This document shows positions 5,930-7,291 of a stretch of DNA of 7,291 nucleotides, one piece after another. The DNA comes from Acetobacteraceae bacterium (GTDB taxonomy: Bacteria > Pseudomonadota > Alphaproteobacteria > Acetobacterales > Acetobacteraceae). The stretch is taken from NCBI GenBank assembly GCA_947478535.1, contig CANJXD010000288.1:1-7291 (forward strand). Direction: 5' to 3'. Made by a program: the position numbers and the translations under genes. Each line of letters begins with the position of its first letter. Positions within the stretch are counted from its first letter, which is position 1. The notes beneath the pieces were generated by a model, which was given only the letters and a program-made list of their open reading frames with translations, ran no database searches and was not told where the DNA came from.

Positions 5930-7065
5930 AGCCCCATCTCCCGGCCAATCAGGTCGCGCAGCATCTCGTTCGCGCCCTCGCCGAAACTCAGCAGGCGTCC
6001 GTCGCGCCAGTAGCGGTTCATGTCGCTTTCCTCGGCATAGCCGGTGCTTGCCAGAATCTGCATGCCGTGATGCGTCACGTATTGCAGCGCCTCCGAGGCC
6101 GCGATCTTGGCCTGCGCGGATTCGCGCCGGCAGCGCTGGCCCTCGTCGAGCATCCAGGCCAGGCGATACAGCAGCAGCCGCGCCTGATCGACGCGCAGCT
6201 GCATGTCCACCAGCCGGTGCCGCAGCACCTGGAACTGCGTCAGCGGTGCGCCGAAGGCACGACGTTCCTTCGCATGCGCCACGGCCAGATCGACGGCGGC
6301 CTGCGCCTGGCCGATCGCATTCGCTGCCTGGCCGGCGCGGCTGTACATCAGCGTGGACATCAGATCGCGAAAGCCCTCGCCCTCGGTGCCCATCAGCGCG
6401 TCGCCGGCGACCCACACGTCGTCGAAGGCGATGTCCCAGGAGGTGAGCGAGTTGTTGCCGATCTTGGGCAGCTTCGTCATGTGGATGCCTGGCGCGTCGC
6501 GTGGGACGAGCAGGATCGAGACACCGTCGCGCCCGCTCGTGCCCGGCGCGCGGCAGGGCGTGACCAGCCAGTCTGAGGTATCGGCGCAACTGATCCAGCT
6601 CTTGCGGCCCTTGATGCGCCAGCCATCGCCGTCGCGCCGCGCGGTGGTGACGATGGCCGCGGCATCGGTGCCGGCCTGCGGTTCCGTCAGTGCGAGCGAG
6701 AATTGCGCGCGCCCGGCGATCAGCTCGGGCAGCAGGCGCGCCTTCTGCGCCTCCGAGCCATAGATCAGCAGCGACATGCCGCCGAAATCGACCGTGATGC
6801 TGTAAAGCGCCGCCGCGATGGAAGCGTGCCGGCCAAGCCGTTCCTGCACCAGCGCCACCGTGCGCCAATCACCGTCCAGCCCGCCATGGGCTTCGGGGAA
6901 GGCGATGCCCAGGATGCCGAGCTCGGCGAAACCGGGCAGCAGGTGGCGCGGCGTCTCATGCGCCAGGTCGTAGCGTCGCACCTGCTCCGGCGGAAAGCTG
7001 CGCGCCATGAATCGGTCGATGGAGCGCAGGATTTCCTGCTGCTCGGCGCTGATGTCGAAATTCAT
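5926..7065 (-). CDS. Acyl-CoA dehydrogenase
   Basis: FAD-dependent flavoenzyme (379 aa, normal family length) that introduces an alpha,beta double bond into an acyl-CoA and passes electrons to electron-transfer flavoprotein. It begins MNFDISAEQQEILRSIDRFM, the usual helical N-terminal domain. First signature ALTEPQAGTD is at 125-134 in the middle beta domain, followed by GRKSWISCAD (153-162). The C-terminal helical domain has KERRAFGAPLTQFQ (266-279) and the second signature region, GMQILASTGYAEES (334-347) with NRYWRDGRLLSFGEGANE (350-367). Glu363 in FGEG stands where the catalytic base is found in the 'YEGT' motif of medium- and short-chain enzymes, so activity is likely. ATG 7065 is 12 nt after the LivF-type stop, with a modest CAGG signal. 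It sits between a LIV-type ATPase and an acyl-CoA ligase, so its substrate is probably the CoA ester that ligase makes. Chain length or ring type cannot be told. Confidence 0.95.
   Translation of the reverse strand: MNFDISAEQQEILRSIDRFMARSFPPEQVRRYDLAHETPRHLLPGFAELGILGIAFPEAHGGLDGDWRTVALVQERLGRHASIAAALYSITVDFGGMSLLIYGSEAQKARLLPELIAGRAQFSLALTEPQAGTDAAAIVTTARRDGDGWRIKGRKSWISCADTSDWLVTPCRAPGTSGRDGVSILLVPRDAPGIHMTKLPKIGNNSLTSWDIAFDDVWVAGDALMGTEGEGFRDLMSTLMYSRAGQAANAIGQAQAAVDLAVAHAKERRAFGAPLTQFQVLRHRLVDMQLRVDQARLLLYRLAWMLDEGQRCRRESAQAKIAASEALQYVTHHGMQILASTGYAEESDMNRYWRDGRLLSFGEGANEMLRDLIGREMGL
5938..5942 (-). promoter_or_regulatory. Ribosome binding site deciding the TTG start of the ligase
   Basis: GGGAG on the minus strand, inside the last codons of the dehydrogenase, is 8 nt upstream of TTG 5929. 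With the TTGA overlap it implies coupled translation of dehydrogenase and ligase. Confidence 0.6.
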
Positions 7066-7077
7066 CGCCTGATCCGT

Positions 7078-7290
7078 TCACGCACCGAGATAGGCTTCGC
7101 GCACGCGCGGGTGCGACGCCAGCTCGGCGGCCGAGCCGCTCAGCACGATCTTCCCGTGTTCCAGCACGTAGGCGCGGCTCGCGATGGAGAGCGCCATCGC
7201 CGTGTTCTGCTCAACCAGTAGCACCGTCATGCCGCCCGCGCTGATCTGCGCGAGCCGCGCGTAGACCTCCTCCGCCAGGATCGGCGCGAG
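7078..7290 (-). CDS. livF: Branched-chain amino acid-type ABC transporter ATP-binding protein (LivF type), C-terminus
   Basis: Cytoplasmic ATPase subunit of a HAAT/LIV-type importer; the window holds the last 70 residues of a protein usually 230-240 long. The visible part starts [17 protein letters not shown], just after where the Walker B region would be. It continues with the switch-histidine-region counterpart [20 protein letters not shown], then [18 protein letters not shown] and the terminal [26 protein letters not shown] and the final 'V.EAYLG' are characteristic of LivF rather than LivG. The stop at 7080-7078 is 12 nt before the dehydrogenase ATG, so the genes are likely co-transcribed. 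LIV-type transporters near CoA ligases and acyl-CoA dehydrogenases often import aromatic or alicyclic acids rather than amino acids, so the symbol describes the family and not the substrate. Confidence 0.9.
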   Translation of the reverse strand, partial: LAPILAEEVYARLAQISAGGMTVLLVEQNTAMALSIASRAYVLEHGKIVLSGSAAELASHPRVREAYLGA

Positions 7291-7291
7291 G

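Noticed and set aside
4469..6868. Extension of the ligase frame to 799 codons
   Set aside because: The extra N-terminal part overlaps the acyl-CoA dehydrogenase on the same strand in another frame and has no domain; TTG 5929 gives the normal ligase start.

Overview
The window is GC-rich throughout, with strong G/C preference at third codon positions, an ABC peptide-uptake operon, and LIV-type transporter and acyl-CoA genes. This fits an alphaproteobacterium, perhaps of the Rhodospirillales/Acetobacteraceae type. That placement is inferred from composition and gene types only; no rRNA or other phylogenetic marker is present.

Layout. Positions 1-2534 (plus strand) hold the end of an oligo/dipeptide-type ABC importer operon: the C-terminal part of a family-5 solute-binding protein, then two complete permeases of DppB and DppC type. 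The genes are tightly packed (4-nt gap, then an ATGA overlap). The two ATPase genes that usually follow are absent. Positions 2535-4468 hold no intact gene. In order they contain a probable 3' remnant of an IS256-type element, a complete-looking but dead IS630-family element (2783-3850), a short lipoprotein-like reading frame stopped by the right end of that element, and a degraded fragment that reads like a tailed-phage tail-tip (lambda J type) protein. Positions 4469-7291 (minus strand) hold a compact operon read right to left: the C-terminus of a LivF-type ABC ATPase, an acyl-CoA dehydrogenase and an acyl-CoA synthetase. The last two are coupled by a TTG start overlapping the upstream stop.

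How the parts work together. The left operon would bind a peptide-like or other family-5 ligand in the periplasm and pass it through the DppB/DppC channel, with ATPases supplied from elsewhere or lost. The right operon suggests uptake of an organic acid or amino-acid-like compound by a LIV-type transporter, CoA activation by the ligase and alpha,beta-desaturation by the flavin dehydrogenase. The substrate cannot be read from the sequence. The two operons converge on the mobile-element debris, which looks like an insertion hotspot where several elements landed and decayed.

I see no tRNA, rRNA, CRISPR array or riboswitch. I found no clearly new system. The points most worth a second look are the operon break after the second permease, the A7 frameshift site and other lesions in the IS630 transposase, and the tail-protein fragment.
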